Origin: Hofstenia miamia
Lineage: Eukaryota > Xenacoelomorpha > Acoela
Reading direction: 5' to 3'
DNA length: 64,000 bases
Assembly (NCBI GenBank): GCA_004352715.1
Contig: SCFE01000004.1
Location: 3,234,642 to 3,298,641, forward strand
The notes beneath the pieces are model-generated. The model worked only from the letters and a program-made list of their open reading frames with translations, made no database searches and had not been told where the DNA came from. Position numbers and translations under genes: made by a program. This document shows, piece after piece, positions 21,801 to 33,463 of this stretch. Position 1 is the first letter of the stretch, and the number at the start of each line of letters is the position of its first letter.

Positions 21801-23600
21801 AAGCAATAGCTTTCAATCCAAACTCCACACGCTTTTGTACAAGCAAATAGTTTATGACTATTTTTCAGACTATCTTAGAACAATGACTCATAGCATTGCA
21901 CAATATTAAATGAAAAACTAATTCAATAAACTTTCATTGAGGCACAATTAAAGTATTCATTTCTTCCGTCTGCAAACCAATATTTAACGTCTCTTCCATT
22001 ATCGATGCGCTCAATTTCAAGTTGATAAACATAACCATTTTCAAGCAAAAAACCTTTTCCTTTAATTGTATACAAATGTTATTCAACCTCACCTGCTTAT
22101 GATCCCATGAAGATTATCCTTAAATCAAAATATTCAACTTTTAGGTTACTAATGCTACTGTTGTTCTTGCAAAGTTTTGCAGTGTTCACAATTTGAATAT
22201 AATTTGCCTATATAAAGGAACGCATAAGACAAAGCATGTTCTAAATGGGATTCTGTTTTGGAGACACAAGAAGAAATTTCTTACTATATGGCTTCCAAAA
22301 TATTCGCCAGTAATTTCTTTAGCAGTGTTTTAGTTGACAATTATGTGCGCACAGCATACCACCACTATAGTGTCCTCGCTGAGCTTGACATTCAATGATG
22401 AAAATGGCAGATGTGAAAAAGATGCTTGTTAACGTCATTGTTGTAACGGAATTCTTGATTTTCCAACCATCTCGCATTTTTAGGCCCATGCTGTTCTATA
22501 GCTACATATAACCTGGATTGTAAGGCACTCTTAGAGCTGCAAAAGAACACCAATTTATAAAATTTAGGGAATGTTGACCTTGTAGTTTGTGATGTTTCAT
22601 TTTGTATTTTTGATAATGTTTTTTGTAGAAAATTCTTTAGTACTTTAATGTATTGACAACAGGCTTATCGCTGTGTGAGTCCCTCTCATAACAATCAACA
22701 CAACGCAACCGTAATGGACGGTTGTGTCACACCAAAATACAACACAGCACCACAAAATCATAGGCTATAAAACACTCATAATTATTACAAAAAACCCTAA
22801 ACTCTTGAGATATGATGACGTCATCAAAAACTAAAGACGACATCAAATTTCTGAACATTCAAATCTGCTAATGTTGATATGAAGAGAATCTTGCAAAGTT
22901 TCGTTTTAAAATCATAATCCCATCCAGCGTTAAATAGAGACGAGATGGGTGGGGAGGATTTCAAGCGATATGCTGCTAAATGCCTTCTTCCACAGACAAT
23001 TAAATGGGATATATCGCCAATTGATTAAGTTGAATTGTGTCCACAGAAGCCTTTTCGGTGCTAAAATTTAATATTTCGACTAGAAATACGCCTAGATTAC
23101 ATCTTCCTTTAGGCAAAGAGTATGAGCACGCAATGCCGCTACAAAAACTATGTCTTCTACTTCTACCTACTGCAAGAATTGCGATGTTTGCTTTTGTATA
23201 AATTCAGATGAGACATCTAACTACTTTGTTATGAGTTATGACATACAAATATACAGTAAGTTCATCAAATCGAAATATTTGCAATTGACAGGCAATACTT
23301 GCAACCTCTTAACAATGTTGAAAAGGCAAATTTTAAAAATATAAATAAAATCCCATACAGCTAACTATTAACTTTCTTTTATAAATATTTCAATGCCATG
23401 TGGTGTCCTTATCATATACTCTAACTTCCCTTCCATCTACATACCCCTGAAAGAAGCTCAATTGTTTAATATTGATGAGTTAAATCTAAAGCTAATGAAA
23501 AAAGAATTTGTTCTATGATTACTTCAATTGACTGAAATCAGTATCTTTATTCTCATATCAATTTTGTCGATCAATGGCATTAAGTCACATTTATAATTGA
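18860..23600. other. Long AT-rich non-coding stretch with scattered repeat scraps
   Basis: No supported gene. A GCCCGGCCCGA-rich island lies at 20425-20535. A hAT-like scrap (GGTCCCTGCGGG...GGCCCGCGTCAAG) lies near 21590-21628. A perfect CRE-like palindrome is at 22813-22826. A decayed frame at about 19430-19500 with ELEESEFQSDLLELINL could come from an old retroelement protein, but I cannot place it. Confidence 0.45.
22813..22826. promoter_or_regulatory. CRE/ATF-type palindrome
   Basis: TGATGACGTCATCA is a perfect 14-bp palindrome containing the core TGACGTCA bound by CREB/ATF proteins. No gene start is seen next to it, so function is unproven. Confidence 0.35.
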
Positions 23601-23627
23601 TGGTACTATTAATGATTCGTTTCCACT

Positions 23628-23828
23628 ATGTTTTTAATCGTTTCAGCAATACTTAACCATAGTGTAATACTCAATGATGAAAAAACGTCAAATTGTTCTA
23701 AAAGAAGTACTATAAACAGATCTATTTCTCAAAGAAGAAGCATAAAGTCCGTAGATAAGCCTTTTGTTGAAAACATAATAAAATTTGCAGAAAATTATAT
23801 CAACCCTAATGAGTTTTTGTGTTTATAG
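23628..23828 (+). other. Unrecognised 66-codon open frame, possible exon
   Basis: A frame unusually rich in varied polar residues for this AT background (region KTSNCSKRSTINRSISQRR). It is preceded at 23630-23646 by a pyrimidine-rich tract ending TTTCAG, so an internal exon from 23647 is possible. It ends in TAG at 23826-23828, next to a LINE relic. No domain is recognised; it may be noncoding. Confidence 0.25.
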
Positions 23829-23879
23829 GCTTCTACATCAGGTGGCGATGTCTTAAGACAAACACTTTGTAGTTCCCTT

Positions 23880-25235
23880 GAACTCATCAAATATTTGGAC
23901 CCCCAATTTTCTCTCTGATACATTACTGACAAGAACTCAATATTTCAATGGTTATGTAAACAAGATTTCTAATCAAATCTTCTCCAAAAAGGTAGTAGAG
24001 CAATACTAAAAGAATTTGTGACACGAATAAAGTCAGAAATATTAAATTGCCTTTTGGGAATGCTCTAAGGAAATTGATTACTGAACATCTTGCAAACAAA
24101 ATTAATAACGAATTAACTAATCATTTTCAATCATTTCAGGACGTCCATTGATTCACTTCACATAATCCAATTCAAGTAGACGAATAGTACATATTTTTTT
24201 ATTACAACATTTGTAAGTGTGGATACATGTTAAAAAATGCTGCTTATTGGATCTTCTTCCAATATCTATTTCAGTCAATTAGTTTTTAAAAGAAGGAAAT
24301 CCAACACCTTTCAGCTGTACAGATGTAGTTCTGTTGCCAACAAGCAAATTATTGAATTCCATTATCAGGTATGCCTCAAATATTAATTACTGTGTCAATA
24401 TAAAAATTATTGAAATTACATTAGATCAAAAGATAGCGGATAAAATAGTTGATGTTATTGATCTCGGTCAACTTGGTGTTATTAAGGATAAATCAACTTT
24501 ATTTGTCTTAACTAATATAAAATGTCAAGAGCTAATTTAACTGGAACAAGATGCTTTAATCAAGATTTATTATTTGATTTTCAAAAGGACTTAAATTGTG
24601 TTAATCATAACATGATGATTAATAGGCTGCAAGAACTTAAAGTAAAAGATGTAACAATAATGTCGAAAAAACAGCAGGAAACATGCTAAAAATGGCTTGT
24701 GGAATTGCATCCGATTAATACACAACATACGCTGGAGTGCATCAAGGCACTAAATTAGAGTCATATTTATACATTATATTTATTAATACTTTGCGAAGGA
24801 ATTGGGACCATAGAAATAAATTTGTTGATGGCACTACAGTCATTCTATTAATGAAGGACAAAGTCACACAGTTATTGATATGGTAAGGGACTGATGTATT
24901 GAAAATGATGCTGTAACTAATATTTCCCCTCTAAAGGCATTACATTATGTGTCAAGAAATTGAAATTAATTCAAGAATAATAAAACAGTCAAAACAACAA
25001 AACTATTGGGAATTAGGCTCATGGACAATCCAAAATATAATAAGCACATAAATCAACTAATCGGCAAGGCAACAACATATACATTTAGTCAAACAACTAG
25101 TTTTAAAAGAAATTGAATAGATTTCTTGGATGTCAAATGCAAAATTGTAAATTTTGTAATGCTGGATTTCTATGATCCACACAACATGTGCTGGGTGTAA
25201 AACAAACCTACAAATATACACAACATATCACAACG
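23880..25235 (+). mobile_element. APE-type LINE relic, RT region
   Basis: Plus-strand blocks appear in RT order. LLFDFQKDLNCVNHNMMINRLQ near 24565-24635 (two residues longer than I would quote as a motif; core CVNHNMMINRL) corresponds to motif A, normally DFSKAFD. YAGVHQGTKLES near 24730 is motif B, normally GVPQGS. FVDGTT near 24820 stands where FADDT is expected. KLLGIRLMDNPKYNKHINQL near 25000-25060 is the thumb. Both catalytic aspartate motifs are altered and the frame changes several times, so the copy is old and dead. Confidence 0.6.
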
Positions 25236-26044
25236 GTTAGCCTGAATTTAATTCAACATGTTTTAGAATAACTATGATTTTCAAAAAAATATAATGGATA
25301 TGTATACAGACATTTTATTATCTGAACATATTAATAGACCGTTTGAAAGGTCCACTACTTCAGTGAAAATCCAAGCCCAGTCCACGTCGAATGCAACCCA
25401 TGGATACCCATCGTTTATTATTTCTCCTAACCCATAGAAACGAAAATGTATTAAACATTTTTTAAAACTAGGAATTGTTTCATTTGTTTATTTTTAGAAA
25501 TTTCTACTAAAATTCTTAAATTTATCGAAATAATTGTTAAAAATATTTTAAATATGCTATTTTTTAAAATATTGTAAAATCTTATCCATATTATTTACAT
25601 AAATAATGGGATTTTACTTTCTAAATTTACAAATCGCACAAACAAAAATAATATGGTGACTAGTTTGTTAATAAGTTTAACATTAAAAAATATAATCTAT
25701 TGGATAAAATGCGAAAATGTAAATTTCGTGAGGCTGAATTGTAATGCCCCACACAATAAATTTATAATTCTACTCAACACAACAGTGATCGACAAGCCTG
25801 ATTGGCAAGTTGACTGCCATTTCCTAAGCAGATGATAAATTTGTAGACTGCATAAAATCCAGGTAGTTATCTGTCAAGCCAATTAACATATAATTGAGCA
25901 AACTCCGAAACATTTGTTCTGTTGAGAATGCTTGCGTAACGGGGTCTAGATTTGTGCCATTTCCCCCAAACTTGATATGAATGTGAGTCGCATAAGTTAA
26001 TTAAGTTAGGTTTGACCTGAACGTTTGCCCTATTTACAAACCGA

Positions 26045-26091
<47 letters not shown>

Positions 26092-26489
26092 AATTAAATT
26101 ATTATAACTTTCTGAAAAAGATTTCTTAGACTACGTAGGAAATAATGTAAATCTTTGTTTATATATATTGATAACAAGTGCGTCATTAGTGAACTGTATA
26201 GATTTCTGTCTAGACTATTGGTGTCTGCATTTGGTGTACTGGTGGGAAACACGTCAATAATATTTGTAAATTCCATTTCATTAGAACAACTGTGTTTCGC
26301 ATTTACATTACATTTTTTTGATTATTTTGTCCAATTGCACTTTTCATAAACTGTATGTTGGTATATTCTTTAATATATCGTCTGCTCTATCCTGTTTATT
26401 TTAATAAATGGCGGCACTAATTTTAAACATTTACGACCAGACAGTGGATATATTTAGATTAACACAAAGCTTAAAGGAATAAAAATGAC
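25236..26489. other. AT-rich stretch with a long (TA)n tract
   Basis: No supported gene. A GC-richer patch with AAGCCCAGTCC lies near 25370-25405. A pure (TA)n tract lies at 26047-26087. Confidence 0.4.
26047..26087. repeat. (TA)n microsatellite
   Basis: About 20 uninterrupted TA units. Confidence 0.95.
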
Positions 26490-27427
26490 TATATATATAT
26501 ATATATATATTCGCCGTTTGTAATTTATGCAGAATTTATATTCGTCATTTATAATCATTTTCATATATATACGCCGTTTGTAACAATATTCGTCGTTTGT
26601 AACCAAATTTTTTTTTATATTAATGATGTTGTAATTTTAACAGTTTCTTAATCATATGCATTACACTAGTGCCTATTCTATTTATTAGAGCCAATGCCTT
26701 CCATAGTTGATTAATTTCTTGGCTACAGCAAACTCGAAAGTCTTGAACTTCAATAACCATATAATATTGTTAAGTACATAGTAATCAAAGGTATTATACC
26801 ATATCCTATAAATCTTTAAAGAAATTTAGTAGATGTAGTTTTTAATTTGGAAGCTAATGAACTAGGTTCGAAGTCGATCCAAGCATTATTCACTGAGATA
26901 NAAAGGACTTTAGTAGATGTAGTTTTTAATTTGGAAGCTAATGAACTAGGTTCGAAGTCGATCCAAGCATTATTCACTGAGATATTAACGATTATTCCCC
27001 AAAATATAGGATCATGCCGGTATAGTGGGTTGTTAAATGAAATTTCAAAAAAAACAAAGTAGTCCATAGCCTATGCATCTTTAAAGGACTTTAGTAAATG
27101 TAGTTTTTAATTTGGGAGCTAATGAACTAGGTGTGAAGTTGATCCAAGCATTTTTGCTGAGAAATTACAAACGACGAATATCTGTGAAAACCAGCAAAAA
27201 AATTTTTTTTTCATTATAAATTTTTAGACCCATTAATCCAGTAGGATATATTGTTGAGAGGGTACTGAGATACACTAACTGAAAAAATTCGAAAATTTTG
27301 CATTCTCCTCAATTTTAAACCCCAAAAAGGCGATTCGTCGTTTGTAACAGTCATTTTTTCAGAATTCGTCGTTTGTAATGAAGTTTCACCATTAGTATGG
27401 TACAAACGACGAATATATATATATAAT
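26490..27427. mobile_element. Foldback-like element with repeated ATTCGTCGTTTGTAA motif
   Basis: The motif ATTCGTCGTTTGTAA (with near variants) occurs forward at about 26510, 26540, 26570, 26589, 27332 and 27363, and inverted at 27166 and 27400. The outermost copies face each other and each is preceded by (TA)n (26490-26509 left, 27413-27427 right). That gives terminal inverted repeats capped by TA tracts. No transposase is encoded. The interior holds a diverged repeat (26815-27165). Confidence 0.6.
26815..27165. repeat. Internal repeat: three copies, two of them joined by an N
   Basis: A ~78-bp block occurs at 26823-26900, 26909-26985 and, diverged, at 27093-27165. The first two look identical and are separated only by the N at 26901, so one is probably an assembly duplicate. 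The third differs at several positions and is a real older repeat. Confidence 0.75.
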
Positions 27428-27474
27428 AATTTATAGGACAGAAGAACCAAATAGAGACCTGGAAACGGGTAAAA

Positions 27475-27735
27475 CGTTTTGCACTCGACCCGACTCAATC
27501 CAAAACGTTTCCCTAAATTTGAGAAATAACTAGCTAACCAGTAGTGGGAAAAATAAATGCTTCGTTACACATTGGCTGTCATGTGACAAAACAGTTACAT
27601 GCAACACACCGTTCAATTTTTCAATGAACTTCAACGTTATTGATTAACCCAACATGACCCGATTTAAAAAACCTTCGATGCAACCCGATCGAGACGCGAC
27701 CCGAACCGCGTTTCGGATTGATCCATTTAAACCTC
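27475..27735. repeat. CCCGA/TCGGG-word island
   Basis: Repeated CGACCCGA-type words at 27485-27500 and 27655-27725 stand out sharply from the AT-rich flanks. Similar islands occur elsewhere (see findings). Confidence 0.5.
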
Positions 27736-28946
27736 TGGTGGAAACCCAAACATTTATACAGTGATGGACCTAGGAATTTCTGGTAGGGATTTATCTCTAT
27801 AGCAAATTTTTATCAGTATTTCAATTATGATAATGTGTATCGACATCCCCGAAATTAGAATTAGTATAAAAATATTGAGTCTACTTTTATAGATAATGCT
27901 GTCTAGATCAGAAATTTCTCAACTAAATACATTTTGTGTAGAACATGTGATAGTCGCATGTGTAATGAAAAATTCTCAATTCGGTGTAAGTAGCCTAAAC
28001 ATACCTATATTACCAACTGCACCTAAACAAACAGAGTTTTTTATGAAACTGGAATTGCAGTCAGAGTTTGAATAAACAGAATTGCATCGCAATTTGTGGA
28101 ACAATTTCAGTAAATTGCAATGCAAAACAAATTTCATTTGCATTTGCGCAAATCAAGAATGAAAGTACTATTTTGCAATTACTACGTTTTGAGGGAGAAA
28201 ACAGCAGCCTAAAATTCTTAATAACCAGTCTATGCAAAGCATTAAAAACGAAATAGATGTGATTTTGTTGGACATATGTTTGTAGGAAGTTATGTATCAA
28301 TATTCCACTCCAAATGATAATCCATTTAGCATGCTGAATTGCAGTTTATTCTTCAGTAATGCAAACCAATGATGAAATGGATCCAAAACATTAGATACTG
28401 ACTCTGTTTCATATATATATATATATATATATTTTTTTTGTAGAATACACACGGAAAAAGAGACAAATATGTAGATCTCAAGTTGGAAAAGGAGGTTATG
28501 CATGTGCTCATGCACTGTTGTAATGCAGTAGGCTTTCAAAAGAAATGCCAATATATTTGCAGACACTTGCATAACACTGCCCGAGGTTGAATCGGGTCGA
28601 GATTTTAAAATCCAACTCAACCCGACCCGACCCGACACGATCCGGTGAGAATTTATGCCAAAATATTAATTTTGAACACAAAAGGAGCCCGATTGTGAAC
28701 AGAAAGTAACATGAAAAAATTATGGACAAATTTTTTTTTGCTATTTTAGAACTCATTATAAACACTTTTTGATGTTTGCCAAATGCACAGATTCAGATTT
28801 GGATTAACCGTTTATAAACATTTTGTGGCATAACATGTGTAGCAAAAGTAAAAATCAATTTGATTGTCTTTCAAAAACTAAACCCGAACACTTTATTGAT
28901 TTTATTTCAATGTTATTTAATTTATATATACATGTCTATAAATATA

Positions 28947-28989
<43 letters not shown>

Positions 28990-29173
28990 ATGATATTCAG
29001 ATTTATTTTTAATGAGGAGCGAACTTAGGAATAATCGCAAGATTTAAATACCGTGCTTGAGTTAATCGGAGTGGTCATTTATGTGTCAAAATCCTATCAG
29101 GGATCAAAATTTTCTTCAAACGCTAATCCCTACATCCTAAGTATATTTTGAGAGTGCTCTGAAAGTTCTTATT

Positions 29174-29221
<48 letters not shown>

Positions 29222-29379
29222 CAACATTAAATTAAAAATACCAGTTAAGAATTTGGGGTTTTCAGCTTCAAGGGCTAAGAAAAATTATATAAAACCCAAT
29301 TAATTGGCAATGAATTTGGGGCAATTAATTGACTGACAGGTGCCTCACAGTTAAAAATGAGTTGGTATGACAAAAATGA
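27736..29379. other. Non-coding stretch with microsatellites and a CCCGA island
   Basis: Contains a single hAT-like end (CAGTGATGGACCTAGG at 27763) with no partner found. (TA)n tracts lie at 28411-28431, 28939-28990 (ending in TG units) and 29180-29220. A CAACCCGACCCGACC island is at 28575-28645. No gene is supported. Confidence 0.45.
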
Positions 29380-29545
29380 TTTGCACTTTATTGCTGTGAG
29401 GTGCTGCCACATTCTCCATACTCGCCTGATTTGGCGCCCACAGCTTTTCACCGTTTTCGATCACTTTGGTATCGAAAATCTTGTTTGACGTAGGGAAAAA
29501 GTTGTAGACCCGAATGGAGAGTACAGCATTGATTAAATAGTTATT
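29380..29545 (+). mobile_element. mariner transposase scrap
   Basis: The plus strand encodes EVLPHSPYSPDLAPTAFHRF, the mariner block holding the third catalytic aspartate (YSPDLAP). The C-terminal segment KVVDPNGEYSID follows about 70 bp later in another frame, where roughly 50 residues would normally intervene. An internal deletion and frameshift are therefore present. Element ends were not found. Confidence 0.72.
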
Positions 29546-29970
29546 AATTAATAGATCAAGAGACCGAAATTATGTAACAACTTTAAGATCATTTCAAATT
29601 ATTGTGGATGCTATTGCTTCAAAATAGTAATTTTAATGCTAAACATATTTTTTATTAGCCTACTGACAAACTGTTTACTACAGCTAAGGGTTCATGGGGG
29701 GGGGGCTAAGCATAATAAGATAAGCCCTCAAACATGAACTACCACTACCGATATCTAGGAAATGACCTAGCCACAAAGAGGTGCAAGAGTCTTCCAAAAT
29801 ATTTTGTATAGTTATAATCAGACTGAATCTGCAATTTTTTGAAAAAAAATTATCTGTCCAGTTTTGTGAGTCAACACATATTGTAAATTTAACTAAAATT
29901 CATTAAAAGTTCTCAATCTGCAAATTATTTTACCAAAAATTTGGATCGGTCAACCTAGAAAGCAAGCATA
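29546..29970. other. AT-rich stretch between mariner scrap and Tc1 element
   Basis: No gene. A G11 run lies at 29697-29707. Confidence 0.4.
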
Positions 29971-31599
29971 CAGTACTGGAAATATGTATTCGACCACCTT
30001 GCTATTTTGAATAAATAATGAACATTCATTGGATAGATTGTGCCTAAGATTATAACTAAGTGTTACTTTGATTAAGAAAGGAAAATCTGTATGTCTAATA
30101 CCTTAAAATATGTAGAATAACAATTGGCAATTAATTTTTAATCAAAATTAAGAAACTTGTTTTGGAAAATGTATTCGGCCACCTGAAAAAATTTTAGCAA
30201 ATGAGCAAATCTGAAAAAAATTAAATTCAAAATAAGATACATAAATTAATAATTGATGCATTATAAGCACTTAGCAACAAAATTTTCTCTTCTAGTATTT
30301 TGTAGGGTGTCTCTTTGAGCGAATAACAGCTTCAAGGCGATCAGGGATTGAAGCAGAAAGTATTTCAATAAAGATGTTGGGAATTGCATAAAATTATTTC
30401 TTTATTGCTGTCCACAGCTCGTCTTAAGTGTGAAGAGTATGCTGTCAAATTCAATATTTGACCTCTTTCCACATATTTTCAATAATGTTAAGGTCTGGAG
30501 ATTGGCCAGGCCAGTCAGCAAGGACAGCAACTTCATTATTGTGGAGGAAATTTGTCATTTCTTTTGAGATATGACATGGAGCGCCAACCTGCTGATAGAT
30601 TGAATCATTTGTAAGAAGTGGCAAGACTTCCTTTTTAAGCGCTTCGGAGAGTACCAGTGATGTGAACAATCATGCGAAGACCACACTTCCATATTGCACC
30701 CCATGCCATGACAGACTTCCCACTATACTTCATCGTCTTCCGAGTAAATTGAGGAAAGAATCTGAACTTTTGCCCGGTTGGTCTCTATCAACATTCTCTT
30801 TGATGAGTATAGGTCAAATCTTGACTCATCTGAAATATAACATCAGACCAATGTTCAGACGAATTGTCTCTCATCAACTTGGCCCACCTCAGCCGGCGAA
30901 ATCTTTGCTTTGAGGTTAAGAATGGCTTTCTGGGTTCATACAAAGTCTCAATTGAGTCCTTCTTCAGGATGTTTCGCACAGTTTTTTCCGTCACGAGGTG
31001 ACCATCAGCGCATTCCTTGCGAAGTTCCTCGGAACTCTTCCTGGGATTTCGCTTTGAAAGGCACACAAGAGTTGACTGGGAAGTTTTGGAGGTCTTCTTT
31101 GGTCTTCCGGACATTAGCTTGGGGGCAATGATGTTTTCAAAAGTGAAACGTCTGATGATATCCCCAACAGTACTTCGATGTCGCTCTTCAAGTTGATCTA
31201 TATTATGTTGACTCATCCTTTCCAAATGTTAGGGGAAAATCAACTCGCAGGTGGCAAAAGGTACGTAACCAGGCATCATATATAGCGAAGAAAGACTGTT
31301 GTTAGACATTTTCAAAATAAATAGACTGAAAAAAGCTCAACAAATAATTTTTTTACAGATTCTGGGATTTGGTCTAAAGTGGCCGAATACATTTTCCAAG
31401 AAAAAATAAGCTAACCACAAGCATTGTAGGATTTCTCCTCGAAACTTAAATAAAAAAGGATAAGCATTTCTCAACATTGATTAATTCCTCTTTCTGCAAC
31501 AACAAATCTAATTAAAAAATATCTATGACATTCTTGGCTTCAATTTTTTGGAAATATTTATGGCAAATCATGTGTGGCCGAAGTCTTTTTTCAGTACTG
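29971..31599 (-). mobile_element. Tc1-like DNA transposon with IR/DR ends
   Basis: Both outer ends read inward as CAGTACTG, flanked by the TA target (29969-29970 and 31600-31601). A second, better conserved block reading TTGGAAAATGTATTCGGCCA occurs inside each end, at 30162 on the left and 31379-31399 (inverted) on the right, about 190-200 bp in. Paired direct repeats within each inverted repeat are the IR/DR layout of Sleeping-Beauty-type Tc1 elements. Length 1629 bp is normal for Tc1. The encoded transposase is broken. Confidence 0.88.
30290..31216 (-). pseudogene. Tc1-like transposase, inactivated
   Basis: The ATG at 31216 opens a helix-turn-helix pair, with the linker GRPKKTS near 31095-31115 corresponding to the GRPR-like motif. 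The frame shifts at the first catalytic site: the reading ends in DVIF and the SDESRF block continues one frame over (30825-30845). The second catalytic aspartate is lost; IYQQVGAPCHIS stands where QQDNAPCH is usual. The third site WPGQSPDLNIIENMW (about 30470-30515) is kept. A stop at 30451 precedes a decayed tail IPDRLEAVIRSK near 30310-30350. The protein normally cuts and pastes at TA. Confidence 0.88.
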
Positions 31600-31601
31600 T
31601 A

Positions 31602-32097
31602 TTATTTTAATTTATACAGAGTAGTACTACCTTGCACAACAACAAAGCCGGCCTTAGCCTGCGCATGGCACGAGGAAATATATGAGTTATTAGTAGCAAC
31701 CTTCCTGTTATTACAATGTGGGTTTCGCGCCTTATTTAGTTGTTTTAAAACTGCATATATCTGTACTTGCATATGCTCTTTGTTGGGAAATTTTATAGCT
31801 GTCAAAATGTATATAAATTTTGCTCAATCACATATTTATAAATCATTGTCTATAATTGCATCTCAAAAGTTCAAGATATCGGTTCTAAATCAAAAAAGTA
31901 ATTTGAGGATCTAACAAACATACTTAGTATTTTAAAGAGAACTATATATTTTTTAGAAATCATTTAGTATTTTAAATCATTTTTAAGCCGCATTAAAGAA
32001 ATTAAATGTTTGGAAAACAATATTAAACTTTGAATATATTTAGATTCATTAAAATCAAACCGGTGTTTTGAAAACCCATCTAATGATTTAAAGTTTC
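31602..32097. other. AT-rich non-coding stretch
   Basis: The open frame at 31525-31914 overlaps the Tc1 right end and resembles no protein I know. Nothing else seen. Confidence 0.4.
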
Positions 32098-32109
32098 TAT
32101 TATTATTCT

Positions 32110-33463
32110 TGCTTCTCACAGCTTCATGCTGGTATCCCTCTCAGCTCGGGGAACTCACCAGTTCCCAGGGAGTCTGAGAGCTTTCCTCAGGACTCTAGCT
32201 GTTCCTAACAATGCTGCCTTCTGTGCTACTGCTCCTCCCCACTTTGGTACTCCCAACTCCTCCAAGTATCTCTTATGCTTCTTACTCACTGCTCCTAGTG
32301 CTCCTACAACTACCGGGACTACTTCAACTTTCTTTAACTTCCACAGCCTTTCTATTTCCTCTGCTAACTCTCTGTACTTGTCTATCTTCTCTTTCTCCTT
32401 GCTTTCTACATTCCTGTCCTTTGGTACTGCTATGTCTATGACTGTTCCTAATCTTTTCTCTTTGTCTACCATTACTATGTCTGGCCTCCGTGCTTCCATC
32501 ACCTTGCTTGTCTGTATGTTGAAGTCCCACAGTATCTTAACCTTCTCATTTTCTATGACGCCCTGTGGCTTGTGCTCATACCACTTGTCTCCTGCTTCTA
32601 ACCCATGCTGCCTGCTCAAACTCCAGTGTACCATTCTTCCCACCTTGTCGTGCCTGAACTTATACTCATTCTGTGCCAACTTCTCACACCCTGCTATCAG
32701 ATGATCTACTGTCTCCGCCTCTTTCTTACACAGCCTACACTTATCACTTACTTCTACTCTTCTGTCTATATGCTTCTTCACCCAGTTTGTTCTTATTGCT
32801 TGCTCCTGTGCTGCCATTATTAGTGCTTCTGTTTCTCTCTTCAGTCCTGCCTTCTTTAACCACTTGTTGCTCTCTTCTCTATCACACTTTTCTGTGTTCC
32901 TCCAGTATTCTCCATGCATTGCCTTCTGCCTATACCTTGTTTGCCTCTCTGATTCCATCCTACTCTGGTATATCTTCTTTCCTTCACTCTCAGTTCTTAT
33001 CTTCTTCAACTCCTTAGTGACCTCTAGTAGGGACCCCTCAGGTTGCTCTTCTACATATTCCTTTAGCCCTAGTGCTTCTGCTTCTACAGTCTCCTCCACA
33101 CTTAGCAGCCCTTTACCTCCCTTATGCCTTGTCATGTACAGCCTATCTACATCTCCATTGAGGTTGAATGCTCTCTCTGCTGCTAGTATCTTCCTTGTCT
33201 CCCTGTCTAACTCCCTAAGTTCATTCTTGTTCCATCTAACTATTCCTGTCAAATATCTCAACACTGGTATCGCCCATGTATTAAATGCCTTTATGCTGTT
33301 CTGCCCATTCAATGCTGACTTCTGTAGTACCTTCCTTACTCTCCTCTTGTATTCTTTCCTTAGCCTCATCTTCATTTCCTCGTGATCTGTTCTGTCTTTC
33401 TCTATTACTCCTAAGTACTTGTACCCCTCCTTGACTTCCTCAATCTTATCCCCACTGCTTGTC
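32110..33463 (-). mobile_element. R4/Dong-like retrotransposon, copy C1 (3' part, runs into gap)
   Basis: The 3' end (GCTGTGAGAAGCAAG) meets a short ATT run at 32098-32108. The sequence continues very close to copy B up to the 1000-N gap. Differences from C2 show they are not the same stretch read twice. Confidence 0.9.
32155..33463 (-). pseudogene. Retrotransposon ORF C-terminal two fifths, copy C1
   Basis: Open from the gap edge to TGA at 32155-32157: RT thumb (YKYLGV), linker, CCHC finger (CRLCKKEAETVDHLIAGC), and nuclease with RRPDIVMVDKEKRLGTVIDI. No internal stop is visible in this portion, and it has TAC where copy B has TAG. It could belong to an intact element, but the N-terminal and RT core fall in the gap. 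Confidence 0.85.

Noticed and set aside
29971-31599. An active Tc1 transposon
   Set aside because: The first catalytic region is frameshifted and the second catalytic aspartate is replaced.
31525-31914. 129-codon plus-strand frame
   Set aside because: Begins inside the Tc1 right end and has no recognisable domain; length is plausible by chance.
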